38,479 nt of DNA. Origin: Gallionella sp. (GTDB taxonomy: Bacteria > Pseudomonadota > Gammaproteobacteria > Burkholderiales > Gallionellaceae). This document shows positions 7,400-17,290 of this stretch, piece by piece. The stretch covers positions 1-38,479 of the forward strand of contig JABFRF010000055.1 in the NCBI GenBank assembly GCA_013141315.1. The letters run 5' to 3'. Position 1 is the stretch's first letter. Each line of letters starts with the position of its first letter. The position numbers and the translations under genes are program-made. The notes under the pieces were generated by a model. It saw nothing but the letters and a program-made list of their open reading frames with translations, did no database searches and was not told where the DNA came from.

Positions 7400-9169
7400 T
7401 TAGGAAAAATCCCAAACATTGAGTGCCAGCTGCTTAAGATGCCGATGCCTTGTATCAATGTTCGCACTATTCCATTCAGAAAAAGTTGGCAGCAATGATG
7501 CTGTTTTAGCAAAAGCCGAAGCAATCCCAACCGCCTGAGACTGCGTAAGAGATTTAGTCATAAACAGCGCAGATTTTTGGTAATGCGGCTGTTTATCGAT
7601 GAAAAAATCACGTCCAATCGCACAATTGATTGATTGCTCTAATAAAGTCAGGTTACCTAGACGTTGTTTGTAGCTATCGTACATATCAGTCTTATCAAAC
7701 TTTTCTCTTTGCTCAGGCGTTGGCTGATTCGGCAAAATGTGTTCAATGTGATAGCCCCAGTAATGCTCAATTCCAGCGACCTGACACCCTGCCAACCCTT
7801 CAACGTACTGAGCAATTCGGCACAATACAAAACGACTGGCAGTTTTTCTTTCCAAGGACAGCCCATCAATCGACGCTTCTATCCTAGGAAGACGCTTCGC
7901 AATTTCTGGCTGAATCCAAGCCGCCAAGTGGTCACGAAGCAAGCTAATCCTTTGTGGTGTATCTGGTGTCGTCTGAACAAAAGCATACAAAGCTGGAGCT
8001 GCGTTTGAAAAGATAATATCTAATGCCTTAGTTGTTTCTTTGATTAAAACAAAAGCAACAAACAGATTCTCCATTTGCCTTCCCACTTCATCAAGCTCGT
8101 CCTTGTGCAATCCCTCTGTCGCCAGCATGACAATCAAATGTTGACGTGCGCGCGCAGAAAGTTGGTATATGTGAGCTAGATGAGAGCCTGGACTTGCAAC
8201 ATGCTGCTTGTATAACTTTGCTGCCTCAAGCAATTGCTTGGCGTAACCAACTGGATCTTTTGAAATTCCAATAGCATCCTGATGCTCCACAAGCCATTCG
8301 TACAGGTGATCTTCGGTAAGCGGCTTACCATTTTTGCGTGCATCAGGGTAACGTGAAAGGACGAAGTAACGCAGAAAGCGCAATGCCTTCTCACCTTTCT
8401 TCGTTGTTTCTATGGTGTGAACCATATCTTTCCAGATGCCTGTAAGTCGATCAAATTCTTTGCTATCAGCTTGTCGAAATAAAAGATTCTTGAGTAAATC
8501 AAGTGCATTTAGTCCCACACCGCGATCATTAATAGTCTCAAAAATACGCAATGCATCCGCCACGCTGCCAGTCTGAATTCGAACAAGACGCACACGTTTG
8601 GTAAGTGCTGCCTGAAAAGCGCGCAGCTTACCTACATCAGCACCGAATTCCTCCTCCAGAAATTCGTAGGCAGTTGCGTACGCTTCGAGCATATTTTGAG
8701 CTGAATTCGGTAGTTTTTTTGTTGAAGGAAATTGCTCTCCTGATGCAATTCCATTTAGCGCATCACCCGCATCTTCATAAAGTGGCTTAAGCCGAAGGCG
8801 AACACAGGGAATACCATTTTCGTCATCAACTTCATCTTGAATCATTTTCTCCAAGATGTTTAATGACACACGATCTTCTAAATCTTTACGTCGATCACGA
8901 AATGCACATAGTGCAATGAACAGGGAGGTAATCCGTTGTTGCCCATCTATCAATTGAAATACATCGTTCTCTTTGTAAGCAACGATACTGCCAATAAAAT
9001 ATTCAGATTGCGTAGGCGAGCCATTTTCATCAAATAGCGCATCAAGTGCATCTGACAACAATGCTTCAACCTGTGCAGCTTTCCAAACGTACTCCCGCTG
9101 AAACTGAGGTACTTCGTAAAAGTCTTTGAAAACTTCCTCGATAGCAGGGTGCTTAACGTCAAGTTGCAC
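7400..9169 (-). CDS. DUF262 and DUF1524 protein (GmrSD-like nuclease)
   Basis: A 589-residue protein of the GmrSD/DndB-like defence class. The N-terminal DUF262 domain shows PQFQREYVW (residues 21-29) and LIDGQQRITSL (DGQQR at 75-79), the ParB-like nucleotide-binding signature. The C-terminal DUF1524 region carries an HNH-like EHILPN (His477) followed by RLGNLTLLEQSIN about 30 residues later, a putative nuclease active site. GmrSD proteins are type IV, modification-dependent restriction enzymes acting against phages with glucosylated bases; the target here is unknown. It stands alone, without methylase or helicase partners, beside two toxin-antitoxin pairs. Confidence 0.88.
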   Translation of the reverse strand: MQLDVKHPAIEEVFKDFYEVPQFQREYVWKAAQVEALLSDALDALFDENGSPTQSEYFIGSIVAYKENDVFQLIDGQQRITSLFIALCAFRDRRKDLEDRVSLNILEKMIQDEVDDENGIPCVRLRLKPLYEDAGDALNGIASGEQFPSTKKLPNSAQNMLEAYATAYEFLEEEFGADVGKLRAFQAALTKRVRLVRIQTGSVADALRIFETINDRGVGLNALDLLKNLLFRQADSKEFDRLTGIWKDMVHTIETTKKGEKALRFLRYFVLSRYPDARKNGKPLTEDHLYEWLVEHQDAIGISKDPVGYAKQLLEAAKLYKQHVASPGSHLAHIYQLSARARQHLIVMLATEGLHKDELDEVGRQMENLFVAFVLIKETTKALDIIFSNAAPALYAFVQTTPDTPQRISLLRDHLAAWIQPEIAKRLPRIEASIDGLSLERKTASRFVLCRIAQYVEGLAGCQVAGIEHYWGYHIEHILPNQPTPEQREKFDKTDMYDSYKQRLGNLTLLEQSINCAIGRDFFIDKQPHYQKSALFMTKSLTQSQAVGIASAFAKTASLLPTFSEWNSANIDTRHRHLKQLALNVWDFS

Positions 9170-9225
9170 AGAGCTTCTCCTTGTATTTTTTGCTTCAACC
9201 AGAGGAACGTTTTGCCTCGTCTACT

Positions 9226-10788
9226 TTAGTGCCTAAAGTGCCTGAACCCCGTAAACACCATCGCCAAACCATGTTCATCCGCTGCCGCGATGACTTCGTC
9301 ATCGCGCATCGAACCGCCCGGTTGAATGACTGCTTTTGCACCCGCTTGCGCCAGCACGTCTATTCCGTCGCGGAACGGAAAGAATGCATCGGATGATACG
9401 ACCGAACCCGCTAAGCTCAGTCCTGCGTGTTGAGCTTTGATGCTGGCAATTTTTGTGCTGTCGACGCGGCTCATTTGTCCTGCACCTACGCCTAAGGTCT
9501 GGCCATTTTTGCAGAACACGATGGCGTTCGATTTCACATACTTCGCCACACGCCACGCGAACAACAGGTCTTGCAATTGTTCAGGGGTTGGTTGAGTTTT
9601 AGTCACGACTTTGAGTTGCGATGCTTGCACGTTGAGCGTATCCGGTGTTTGCACCAGCAGTCCGCCGCCAACACGCTTCATGTCATATTGATTGTGCGCA
9701 TTGGAAAGTGGCACGGTAAGTACGCGTACATTCTGTTTGGCAGCCGTCACTTTTAACGCAGCTTCAGTAGCACTTGGCGCGATGATGAGTTCGACGAATT
9801 GATTGGCAGTGATCTGTGTTGCGGTCGCCGCATCCAACTCGCGATTGAAAGCGATGATGCCGCCAAACGCGGAAGTGGTGTCAGTGGCATAAGCCAATTT
9901 GTAAGCGTTCAATGGCGTATCGGCAATCGCCACCCCGCATGGATTGGCGTGCTTGACGATGACACACGCAGGTTGGTCGAAAGTTTTGACCAATTCCCAA
10001 GTTGCATCGGCATCGCCGACGTTGTTGTAAGAAAGCTCCTTGCCTTGCACTTGCGTGTAGTTGGCGATGCTGCCGGCCAACGGAGTCAAATCGCGATAGA
10101 ACGCCGCCTTTTGATGAGGGTTTTCGCCGTAGCGCATGTCTTGCACCTTGGCGAAGTTGAAATTAATCTGCTCAGGAAATTCGCTACGCGTGCCGTCGCT
10201 GTTTACTGTGGTGAGATAGTTGCTGATCGCAGAATCATAAGCGGCGGTATGCGAAAAGGCTTTCTTCGCAAGATCAAAACGCGTGGCATCAGACACTGAG
10301 CCGCTATTGGTTTGCATCTCGGCCAGCACATCCGCGTAATCAATAGGATCGGTAACGATAGCAACGTGTCCGTGATTCTTTGCCGCTGCGCGCACCATCG
10401 TCGGCCCACCGATGTCGATGTTTTCTATAGCGTCTTCCAAACTGCAATTCGGTTTGGCAATAGTTGCGGCGAACGGATACAAATTCACTACTACTAAGTC
10501 GATGGTTGGGATGCCATGTTTTTCCAGCGTGGCAACATGCTCAGGCAAATCACGTCGCGCCAAAATACCTGCATGGATTTTGGGTTGCAGCGTTTTTACG
10601 CGTCCATCCAACATTTCAGGGAAGCCGGTATAGTCCGCGACTTCCATGCAAGGGATGCCGTTGTCAGAAAGTAATTTAGCTGTGCCCCCCGTGGAAAGAA
10701 TTTTTACGCCAAGCTGATGTAGTCCTTGTGCGAATTCTAAAACGCCGGATTTATCCGACACGCTGATGAGTGCTTGTTTGATTGCCAT
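9226..10788 (-). CDS. purH: Bifunctional AICAR transformylase/IMP cyclohydrolase
   Basis: Catalyses the last two steps of IMP synthesis: formyl transfer to AICAR from 10-formyl-THF, then ring closure. The 520-residue protein begins with the MGS-like cyclohydrolase domain ([41 protein letters not shown]). It continues into the transformylase domain with [24 protein letters not shown] and [12 protein letters not shown]. It ends in the standard [10 protein letters not shown]. It is on the same strand as fis and dusB upstream and purD downstream. The gap to fis (141 bases) holds an inverted repeat. Confidence 0.97.
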   Translation of the reverse strand: MAIKQALISVSDKSGVLEFAQGLHQLGVKILSTGGTAKLLSDNGIPCMEVADYTGFPEMLDGRVKTLQPKIHAGILARRDLPEHVATLEKHGIPTIDLVVVNLYPFAATIAKPNCSLEDAIENIDIGGPTMVRAAAKNHGHVAIVTDPIDYADVLAEMQTNSGSVSDATRFDLAKKAFSHTAAYDSAISNYLTTVNSDGTRSEFPEQINFNFAKVQDMRYGENPHQKAAFYRDLTPLAGSIANYTQVQGKELSYNNVGDADATWELVKTFDQPACVIVKHANPCGVAIADTPLNAYKLAYATDTTSAFGGIIAFNRELDAATATQITANQFVELIIAPSATEAALKVTAAKQNVRVLTVPLSNAHNQYDMKRVGGGLLVQTPDTLNVQASQLKVVTKTQPTPEQLQDLLFAWRVAKYVKSNAIVFCKNGQTLGVGAGQMSRVDSTKIASIKAQHAGLSLAGSVVSSDAFFPFRDGIDVLAQAGAKAVIQPGGSMRDDEVIAAADEHGLAMVFTGFRHFRH

Positions 10789-10817
10789 GTTATTTCCAAA
10801 ATATAAAAAATCATTTC

Positions 10818-10917
10818 CCGCAGATTACACGGATTGACACAGATAAAAGCAACACCAAAGTCATTGCTCAGTATGTGAGCGCAAGCAAGAAGAAGCCTGT
10901 GTAATCTGCGGATTTAA
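10818..10917. repeat. Inverted repeat pair between fis and purH
   Basis: CCGCAGATTACAC near 10818-10830 is matched by GTGTAATCTGCGG near 10902-10914, giving about 13 bp of arms with roughly 70 bases between them. The arms look like a dispersed intergenic repeat and not a terminator, since there is no adjacent T-run. Whether they affect fis-purH read-through is unknown. Confidence 0.55.
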
Positions 10918-10929
10918 TAGTTATTGAAG

Positions 10930-11184
10930 TTAGTCGATGCCATGCAACTGCATTTTCTTGCGCAACGTATTGCGATTGATTCCCAGCAATTCGGCTGTAC
11001 GCGTTTGATTGCCGCCCGCGTATTCCAATACCATTTCGATCAGTGGCTTTTCTACACAGTGAATCACCATGTCATACATTCCCGAACAGGGCTCTTCGCC
11101 ATCCAAGTCTTTGAAATAAGTTTTGAGCGCCTTGCGTACATGATCCGCCATGTCATTTTCATTTATCGGAACACATTCAATCAT
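10930..11184 (-). CDS. fis: DNA-binding protein Fis
   Basis: An 84-residue nucleoid-associated protein and transcription regulator. The C-terminal helix-turn-helix is clear: LIEMVLEYAGGNQTRTAELL followed by GINRNTLRKKM, almost identical to Fis and NtrC-type C-termini. The N-terminal part (residues 1-45) is shorter and more divergent than in enterobacterial Fis, as usual in betaproteobacteria. It overlaps the end of dusB by 4 bases, the classic dusB-fis operon arrangement. Confidence 0.93.
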   Translation of the reverse strand: MIECVPINENDMADHVRKALKTYFKDLDGEEPCSGMYDMVIHCVEKPLIEMVLEYAGGNQTRTAELLGINRNTLRKKMQLHGID

Positions 11185-12185
11185 ACTAACTCCTCCGCGT
11201 AGCGCAGGTGATTACCACGCTGTGCTTGTTCTGTAAAAAATTCGTCCACCGCTGCCATTTGCTCATGCGGGGTTTCCAGTTGATTCATCTGATGGCGGAA
11301 TGTCGCCGACCCCACCAGACCTTTGGTGTACCAAGAAATATGCTTGCGCGCGATGCGTAAGCCACTTAACTCACCGTAAAAATCGTACAGGTCTAAGACA
11401 TGACCTACCAGCACGCGATGAATTTCGCTCACTTGGGGTGGCGGCAAATGTTCACCCGTTTTAAGAAAATGCTCGAACTCGCGGAACAACCAAGGACGGC
11501 CTTGCGCAGCACGCCCTATCATCACTGCATCGGCACCGGAATATTGCAGAACATGCTTGGCTTTTTCTGGCGTGGTGATGTCGCCATTGGCGATGATGGG
11601 AATGTTGACGCTGGCTTTTACCGCAGCAATGGTGTCGTATTCAGCATCGCCCGTGTAAGCGCACGCACGTGTGCGACCATGAATGGCGAGGGCTTGAATG
11701 CCGCTGTCTTCGGCAATTTTAGCGATGCGTATCGCGTTGCGATTTTGCTTATCCCAACCTGTGCGTATCTTGAGTGTGACAGGTACATTCACCGCCCCCA
11801 CTACCGCTGCGAGTAATTCCGCCACCAGCGGTTCGTTTTGCAACAATGCGGAGCCGGCCATTACATTACAAATCTTTTTTGCCGGGCAGCCCATATTGAT
11901 GTCGATGATTTGCGCGCCGTGATCGACATTATGTTTGGCCGCCAGTGCCAACATTTTCGGATCTGCGCCGACAATTTGCACTGAGATCGGATCAACTTCG
12001 CCTTCGTGATTAGCGCGTCGCAACGTTTTTTCTGAACCATACAACAGGGAGTTCGATGCGACCATCTCACTCACCGCCATGCCAGCACCCATGCGTTTGC
12101 ACAACATGCGGAAAGGCCTATCCGTCACGCCAGCCATGGGGGCGACGATGAGATTATTTTTCAGTTGATAAGGACCGATGCGCAT
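11181..12185 (-). CDS. dusB: tRNA-dihydrouridine synthase B
   Basis: An FMN enzyme that reduces uridine to dihydrouridine in the tRNA D-loop. The 334-residue TIM-barrel protein contains LIVAPMAGVTDRPFR at the N-terminus and DINMGCPAKKICN with the catalytic cysteine. It also has KIRTGWD, AIHGRTRACAYTG, PIIANGDI and ADAVMIGRAAQGRPWLF for FMN phosphate binding. An upstream open extension to 12398 overlaps the divergent hydroxylase gene and lacks family similarity, so ATG 12185 (MRIGPYQLKNN) is the start. It heads the dusB-fis operon. Confidence 0.95.
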   Translation of the reverse strand: MRIGPYQLKNNLIVAPMAGVTDRPFRMLCKRMGAGMAVSEMVASNSLLYGSEKTLRRANHEGEVDPISVQIVGADPKMLALAAKHNVDHGAQIIDINMGCPAKKICNVMAGSALLQNEPLVAELLAAVVGAVNVPVTLKIRTGWDKQNRNAIRIAKIAEDSGIQALAIHGRTRACAYTGDAEYDTIAAVKASVNIPIIANGDITTPEKAKHVLQYSGADAVMIGRAAQGRPWLFREFEHFLKTGEHLPPPQVSEIHRVLVGHVLDLYDFYGELSGLRIARKHISWYTKGLVGSATFRHQMNQLETPHEQMAAVDEFFTEQAQRGNHLRYAEELV

Positions 12186-12209
12186 TGGGTACTTTCTGAG
12201 AGGGCGCGC

Positions 12210-12215
12210 ATTATA
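12210..12215 (-). promoter_or_regulatory. Candidate -10 box for dusB-fis
   Basis: TATAAT on the minus strand, 25 bases before the dusB start, in the 64-base gap between dusB and the divergent hydroxylase gene. No convincing -35 element is visible at 16-18 bases. Confidence 0.4.
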
Positions 12216-12249
12216 AAGCAAGCGGACAGCGCGGGGAAATCTCGTTATC

Positions 12250-13416
12250 ATGTTGCCCATGAATTTTGATGTCATTATCGTTGGCGGCGGGCTGGTAGGT
12301 GCAAGCTTAGCCGCCGCTCTCAAGCACAGCGGGCTTTCGCTGGCGTTGGTTGAAAGCCAGCCAGCACCCGTATTGAACCCTGCGTGGGATAGCCGCATCT
12401 ATGCGATCAGCCCCGGCAGCCGCGAATTTATTGAACAATCTGGCGCATGGGTACTGCTGGATGCCAAACGTATTGCGCCTGTTGAAGAGATGAGAGTATT
12501 TGGCGACAAGGGCGCAGAGCTAGATTTCAGCGCGTATCAAATGGGCGTACCGGAGTTGGCTTGCATCTTGGAGAGTAGTGCGCTGCAACTTGCTTTGTGG
12601 CAAGTATTGCAAGCACAAGATAACCTCACGCTACTTCATCCTGCTCGTTGCCAATCGCTCACTGTCAGCAAAGATAACGCTGAACTGACACTGCAAGATG
12701 GTCGATGCTTAAATGCCAAACTTATCGTGGGTGCAGATGGTCGTGATTCCTGGATACGCCAGCAGGCGGGTATCACCGGTACGCCTATTGAGTACGAGCA
12801 GCATGGCGTGGTTGCCAATTTTTCTTGCGCAATCCCGCATCGTGGCATTGCCCATCAATGGTTTCAAGCCGACGGTATCCTCGCGTTGTTACCGCTACCC
12901 GAAAATCAAGTATCTATGGTTTGGTCGGTCAGCCCGGAACGAGCCGCGCAACTCAAGGCTCTGCCGCACGAGGAGCTGTGCAAGCAAGTCACTTCGTCCG
13001 CAAAAAATACGCTAGGCGAGCTGCATCTTGCCACGCCACCCGCGAGCTTCCCATTGCGATTGCTCACCCTGCAACACATCACTGCGTCACGTGTTGCACT
13101 GATCGGGGATGCGGCGCACAACATGCACCCGCTGGCTGGGCAGGGTGTAAATACGGGCTTCCGCGATGCTCGCCAACTGGCGAATATATTGCTGGCACGA
13201 GGTGCGCAAACCGATTGTGGCGCAGCACAATTACTGCGTCGTTATGAACGAAAGCGCAAAGAAGATATCTATGCCATGCAAGCGATGACGTATGGTTTGA
13301 AAAATTTGTTTAATAATGCCAACCCGCTACTGCGCACGTTGCGCAATTCGGGATTATCCGCGACCAATCAAATCACGCCCCTGAAAAAATTACTGATGCA
13401 ACACGCACTTCAATAA
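12250..13416 (+). CDS. FAD-dependent ubiquinone-biosynthesis hydroxylase (UbiH/UbiF/VisC family)
   Basis: A flavin monooxygenase that likely hydroxylates the ubiquinone ring. It has an N-terminal Rossmann motif DVIIVGGGLVGASLA and VGADGRDSWIRQQAGI in the middle. The family signature LIGDAAHNMHPLAGQGVNTGFRDA sits near residues 285-308. At 388 residues it has the normal length. Which ring position it acts on cannot be decided from sequence. Two in-frame starts exist (12250 and 12259); both give an intact FAD domain. It is divergent from dusB and probably co-transcribed with dsbC 15 bases downstream. Confidence 0.9.
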   Translation: MLPMNFDVIIVGGGLVGASLAAALKHSGLSLALVESQPAPVLNPAWDSRIYAISPGSREFIEQSGAWVLLDAKRIAPVEEMRVFGDKGAELDFSAYQMGVPELACILESSALQLALWQVLQAQDNLTLLHPARCQSLTVSKDNAELTLQDGRCLNAKLIVGADGRDSWIRQQAGITGTPIEYEQHGVVANFSCAIPHRGIAHQWFQADGILALLPLPENQVSMVWSVSPERAAQLKALPHEELCKQVTSSAKNTLGELHLATPPASFPLRLLTLQHITASRVALIGDAAHNMHPLAGQGVNTGFRDARQLANILLARGAQTDCGAAQLLRRYERKRKEDIYAMQAMTYGLKNLFNNANPLLRTLRNSGLSATNQITPLKKLLMQHALQ

Positions 13417-13431
13417 AGATTAGGCACTCCA

Positions 13432-14154
13432 ATGAAAAAACTTTCCGTATTTAATATCTCAACATTCATCGCGCTTTTTCTATGTGCATTTTTATCTACC
13501 GCTCACGCGGGTGAAGCAGAGATACGCAAATCGCTGCAAGCTAAATTTCCCGGCATCGGTGCGCTCGATCATGTCGTCAGAACACCTTTTGCAGATTTGT
13601 ACGAGGTGATCATTGACGAACAATTGATGTACACCGACTCCAAGGGACAATACCTTTTTGAGGGCAGCGTCTACGATGCCAAGACGCGCCGCGATCTGAG
13701 TAAAGAGCGTCGCCGCCAATTATTCAAAATCGATTTTGACAAGCTGCCGCTCGACCTTGCCGTTAAAAAAGTGAAGGGTAATGGCAAGCGCAGAATGGCT
13801 TTATTTACCGACCCAAATTGTAGCTTCTGCAAGAAGCTGGAAGGCGAGCTGAATAAAGTCACCAACGTCACTATCTACCTATTTCTCTACCCGACCTTCC
13901 CCGGATCGCCAGATATTGTGCGCAATGTTTTATGTTCAAAAGACCCTTATAAAACCTGGGAAGATATGATGCTAAACGACATTATGCCGAAACGAATGAC
14001 GTGTAACACCAATACCGAGCAGGTGCTGGCGTTGGGTGGGAAGCTACGGATCAATGGCACACCCAATATGATCTTTGCCAGCGGTATGCAAACCCCTGGC
14101 TTTGCTCCTGCGGAAGCATTGGAAGTGTCTTTGAATGAGGCAGCGAGTAACTGA
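13432..14154 (+). CDS. dsbC: Periplasmic thiol:disulfide interchange protein DsbC
   Basis: A disulfide isomerase of 240 residues. The signal peptide ends near STAHAGEAE (about residue 26). A small N-terminal dimerisation domain (residues 28-85) follows, with the DLYEVIIDEQLMYTDSKGQYLFEG pattern at 62-85. The thioredoxin-like domain has the active site CSFC (Cys130, Cys133) in FTDPNCSFCKK and a cis-proline loop GTPNM. A second cysteine pair (VLCSKD and RMTCNT) matches the structural disulfide of DsbC. An isomerase may matter here because c-type cytochromes with dozens of CXXCH motifs are encoded nearby, but that link is inference. Confidence 0.9.
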   Translation: MKKLSVFNISTFIALFLCAFLSTAHAGEAEIRKSLQAKFPGIGALDHVVRTPFADLYEVIIDEQLMYTDSKGQYLFEGSVYDAKTRRDLSKERRRQLFKIDFDKLPLDLAVKKVKGNGKRRMALFTDPNCSFCKKLEGELNKVTNVTIYLFLYPTFPGSPDIVRNVLCSKDPYKTWEDMMLNDIMPKRMTCNTNTEQVLALGGKLRINGTPNMIFASGMQTPGFAPAEALEVSLNEAASN

Positions 14155-14345
14155 AACGGTATAAGTAATCTATTGAATGATCTGGAATGTTGTTGCGACT
14201 ATCGTAGTGTGTCCTTGGCGTTGTTGAATTTCAATTCATGGTCAAAATTGGGCAAGGTTTAAAGCGATCAAAGCGATAGGAATAGTACCGAAGTCAGCAC
14301 TTCCCGATTTTTAATAGGCATCTGCCAGTAATTTGGCCGCTGTAT

Positions 14346-15506
14346 TTATAGCAGGCGTGACAAACCACCCCGCGCAAATCCACTCAGTGTCCCGTTAAAG
14401 TTTTTCCCCAACGCAATCACTTTGAATAACTCGCCCATTTCCGCAGGGCTGGTGAGTTTTTGTAATTGCCCCGAGAGCGGAAAATAGTCGCGCAGATTTT
14501 CTGGTGAGGTATCTTTCAATAATTCAGTGATGCCGCAATTGATTAGAAAGAATGCTTGAGAGGTGTAGCCCATCAGCTCTAATCCAGCATCGATGCCGCA
14601 TTCAGCGATATCGGTGAAATTCACATGGGCGGTGATGTCCTGTAATCCTGGCAAAAAAAATGGGTCATCGTGAGCATGGTGACGGTAGTGGCACATCAGC
14701 GTGCCGTTGTTGCGTTGCGGATGATAGAACTCACGTGCGCCCAATCCGTAATCGATAAATAGCATCGCGCCTTGTTCTAAGCACTGCGCTAGGCTATTGA
14801 TTAAGCCGCGAGCAGCGAGACAGATTTCGCTGACATATCCATCTGGAACAATAATTTTTTGCGCAGCTTCAAGTAAATTTAAATCGCTAATCGCGCGCTC
14901 TTGCCATACAAAATTGCTATCGCTTAATGCCACGCCGCGTTCGGTAATTGCGCTGTCTTGCCAATGCACGAGATGCACGGGCAATGCGTCGAGCACTTCA
15001 TTGGCGATGATCGCACCGCTGAATTTTTCGGGTAGCGCATCCAACCAATGCACGCGATTAAACAAATGCGGCAAGCGTTCGCGTATGAGTGTTTGTTGAC
15101 GTTCGCGCAAGTCGGCACTAATTTCGAGAATCGAATAACTGTCTGGCAAGCTTCCAAGTTGCTCTAATTCTGTCAGCATATCCACCGCTAATTTTCCGCT
15201 GCCCGCTCCGAGTTCTAAAATATGCGACTCGCTGTGCGCCATGATTTCAGACACTTGCCGCGCCACGGTGCGCCCGAACAATGGGGATAGTTCGGGCGCG
15301 GTGATGAAGTCTCCCGCCTCGCCAAACTTAAGCGCCCCTGCTGTGTAATAACCTAGTCTGGGTGCGTACAAAGCCAATTCCATGTAGCGTGCAAACGAAA
15401 TCCAGCCGCCATTTGCGGTAATGTCGCGGCGAATCGTTTCGCAAAGTTGCGCGCTGTGTTGTGCCGCTGCTAGGCTGGGTGCGGGTAAGGTAGGGTGGTT
15501 GGGCAT
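14346..15506 (-). CDS. SAM-dependent methyltransferase, MidA/NDUFAF7 family
   Basis: A 386-residue DUF185-family protein. Typical stretches are GWISFARYMELALYAPRLGYY at the N-terminus (residues 35-55), GDFITAPELSPLFG, and the SAM-binding ILELGAGSGKLAVDML. IIANEVLDALPVHLV and LFIDYGLGAREFYHP follow. The mitochondrial relative NDUFAF7 dimethylates an arginine of a complex I subunit; the bacterial role is presumed similar but unproven. It converges on dsbC across a 191-base gap in which I see no gene, and is divergent from the pteridine reductase gene. Confidence 0.88.
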   Translation of the reverse strand: MPNHPTLPAPSLAAAQHSAQLCETIRRDITANGGWISFARYMELALYAPRLGYYTAGALKFGEAGDFITAPELSPLFGRTVARQVSEIMAHSESHILELGAGSGKLAVDMLTELEQLGSLPDSYSILEISADLRERQQTLIRERLPHLFNRVHWLDALPEKFSGAIIANEVLDALPVHLVHWQDSAITERGVALSDSNFVWQERAISDLNLLEAAQKIIVPDGYVSEICLAARGLINSLAQCLEQGAMLFIDYGLGAREFYHPQRNNGTLMCHYRHHAHDDPFFLPGLQDITAHVNFTDIAECGIDAGLELMGYTSQAFFLINCGITELLKDTSPENLRDYFPLSGQLQKLTSPAEMGELFKVIALGKNFNGTLSGFARGGLSRLL

Positions 15507-15513
15507 GGTCGAG

Positions 15514-15519
15514 TATAAT
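15514..15519 (+). promoter_or_regulatory. Candidate -10 box for pteridine reductase-ttcA
   Basis: TATAAT on the plus strand in the 63-base gap between the divergent methyltransferase and reductase genes, 50 bases before the reductase start. No clear -35 element. Confidence 0.4.
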
Positions 15520-15569
15520 TCGCAGATGAGCGATTTTAACAGTTAGCTGCGAACTAAGGACAAAGGCAA

Positions 15570-16310
15570 ATGCAAGATAAAGTAGTGCTAGTAACGGGTG
15601 GAGCGAAGCGCGTAGGGGCGGCAATCTGTCGCCACTTGCACGCAGCGGGCGCAACCGTTGCCGTGCATTATCGCCATGCTGAAAGTGATGCGCTAGCATT
15701 ACGAAGTGAATTGAACGATAAGCGTAGCGATAGTGCTGCTATGTTTCAAGCGGACTTGCTCGACCTGAATGCCTTGCCAAAATTGGTGCAAACGGTCATC
15801 GCAAAATTTGGTCGATTGGATGCGCTGGTGAATAACGCATCGAGTTTTTATCCGACATCGTTAGCGGAAGTGAACCAAGAGAATTGGCATGATCTAATGG
15901 GGAGCAATTTGAAAGCCCCTTTGTTCCTCGCGCAAGCTGCCGCAGCGGAGTTAAAAAATCGGCAAGGCTGTATCGTGAACATTGCGGACATCCATGCAGA
16001 ACGCCCATTGCAGGGACACTTGCTATACAGCGTGGCGAAGGCTGGGTTGGTGGCATTGACGCGCGGGCTGGCAGTAGAAATGTCACCTCATGTACGAGTG
16101 AACGCGGTTGCGCCAGGTGCCATTCTCTGGCCAGAAAGTGAAGCGTGGGCGAATGAAGCACAGCGCGAAAAAATTATTAAGCACACCTTGCTAAAGCGTG
16201 CGGGTGAACCAGGCGACATTGCCAAAACGGTCGTTTTTTTGATTCAAGATGCACCCTACATCACTGGGCAAATCATCGCCGTTGATGGCGGAAGAAGTGC
16301 CAACATTTGA
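15570..16310 (+). CDS. Pteridine reductase (FolM-like short-chain dehydrogenase)
   Basis: A 246-residue classical SDR. It has the NADPH-binding [18 protein letters not shown] with an arginine after the glycine motif, as in pteridine reductases. The NNAS motif, then YSVAKAGL with the catalytic Tyr-Lys, and a C-terminal [11 protein letters not shown] complete the fold. The pattern [11 protein letters not shown] at the cofactor-selectivity loop also fits the FolM/PTR1 group, which reduces dihydrobiopterin or dihydrofolate. The ATG at 15570 starts the motif-containing protein directly. ttcA follows after 10 bases, so the two are probably one operon. Confidence 0.85.
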   Translation: MQDKVVLVTGGAKRVGAAICRHLHAAGATVAVHYRHAESDALALRSELNDKRSDSAAMFQADLLDLNALPKLVQTVIAKFGRLDALVNNASSFYPTSLAEVNQENWHDLMGSNLKAPLFLAQAAAAELKNRQGCIVNIADIHAERPLQGHLLYSVAKAGLVALTRGLAVEMSPHVRVNAVAPGAILWPESEAWANEAQREKIIKHTLLKRAGEPGDIAKTVVFLIQDAPYITGQIIAVDGGRSANI

Positions 16311-16320
16311 GAGTTTAACT

Positions 16321-17187
16321 ATGAACGACATTATTCAACCCGAACACTTAGAACAAGCCGACGGACGGCATTCGAGCAATTTTAATCGCCTACGCGGACG
16401 GCTAGAACATCATGTCGGCCAAGCTATTGCTGACTACAACATGATTGAGAACGGCGATAGCGTGATGGTGTGTTTGAGTGGCGGAAAAGACTCTTACACC
16501 TTGCTCGATATTTTGCTCGCTTTGCGTAAACGCGCGCCGATTGATTTCCGTATCGTGGCGATGAACCTCGACCAAAAGCAGCCCGGCTTTCCTGCTGACG
16601 TGTTGCCGAATTATTTGAAAAAACTCGGCGTGGAATATCACATCGAAACGCAGGATACCTATTCCATCGTCAAAGAAAAAATTCCTGAGGGAAAAACCAC
16701 CTGCTCGCTGTGTTCAAGGTTGCGGCGCGGCATCATCTATCGCGTGGCAAGTGAGCTGGGAGCCAATAAAGTTGCGCTCGGACATCATCGTGACGACATG
16801 ATAGAAACGCTGTTTTTGAATTTATTTTTCGCGGGAAAACTCAAAGCCATGCCGCCAAAATTGGTGACCGATAAGGGTGACCACATCGTGATTCGTCCGT
16901 TGGCGTATTGCGCGGAAAAGGACATCGCGCGCTTTGCGCGTGCGATGGAATTCCCGATTATTCCGTGCAATTTGTGCGGGGCACAAGAAAACTTGCAACG
17001 GCAAAACATCAAGGGAATGCTCGCGGAATGGGAGCGTCAATATCCGGGACGCACACAAACGATTTTCACCGCGATGCAGAATGTCGCCCCCACGCATTTG
17101 CTGGATGAAAACCTGTTTGATTTCAGAAATATGTTGTTGGGTCAGAAAGTCGCAGAAGGTGATATCGCCTTTGATCTGGCAGAGTAA
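16321..17187 (+). CDS. ttcA: tRNA 2-thiocytidine biosynthesis protein TtcA
   Basis: Installs 2-thiocytidine at position 32 of certain tRNAs. The 288-residue protein has the PP-loop SGGKDS (residues 53-58). The two CxxC motifs that bind its Fe-S cluster are also present: TCSLC (Cys128, Cys131) and PCNLC (Cys216, Cys219). [16 protein letters not shown] is diagnostic of the family. I start at ATG 16321, since an upstream in-frame start at 16249 overlaps the reductase gene and adds no family sequence. Confidence 0.95.
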   Translation: MNDIIQPEHLEQADGRHSSNFNRLRGRLEHHVGQAIADYNMIENGDSVMVCLSGGKDSYTLLDILLALRKRAPIDFRIVAMNLDQKQPGFPADVLPNYLKKLGVEYHIETQDTYSIVKEKIPEGKTTCSLCSRLRRGIIYRVASELGANKVALGHHRDDMIETLFLNLFFAGKLKAMPPKLVTDKGDHIVIRPLAYCAEKDIARFARAMEFPIIPCNLCGAQENLQRQNIKGMLAEWERQYPGRTQTIFTAMQNVAPTHLLDENLFDFRNMLLGQKVAEGDIAFDLAE

Positions 17188-17290
17188 TGCCAGTTCTTGC
17201 AACGCGGCTTCGTGCAGTTTAATGCCTGTGTTATTCTAGTCACACATCAAGTTTGCCGTTTTAATATCGATCTATTTTAAGGAGTGAGTT

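Noticed and set aside
9799-10299. 166-residue reading frame antisense to purH
   Set aside because: Shadow of the conserved purH coding sequence, with no ribosome-binding site or recognisable domain.
10789-10929. Purine riboswitch or PurR operator before purH
   Set aside because: No aptamer-like core or PurR-like palindrome was recognisable; only the CGCAGATTACAC inverted repeat is present.
11181-12398. 405-residue version of DusB
   Set aside because: The extra N-terminus lies antisense to the divergent hydroxylase gene and lacks family similarity.
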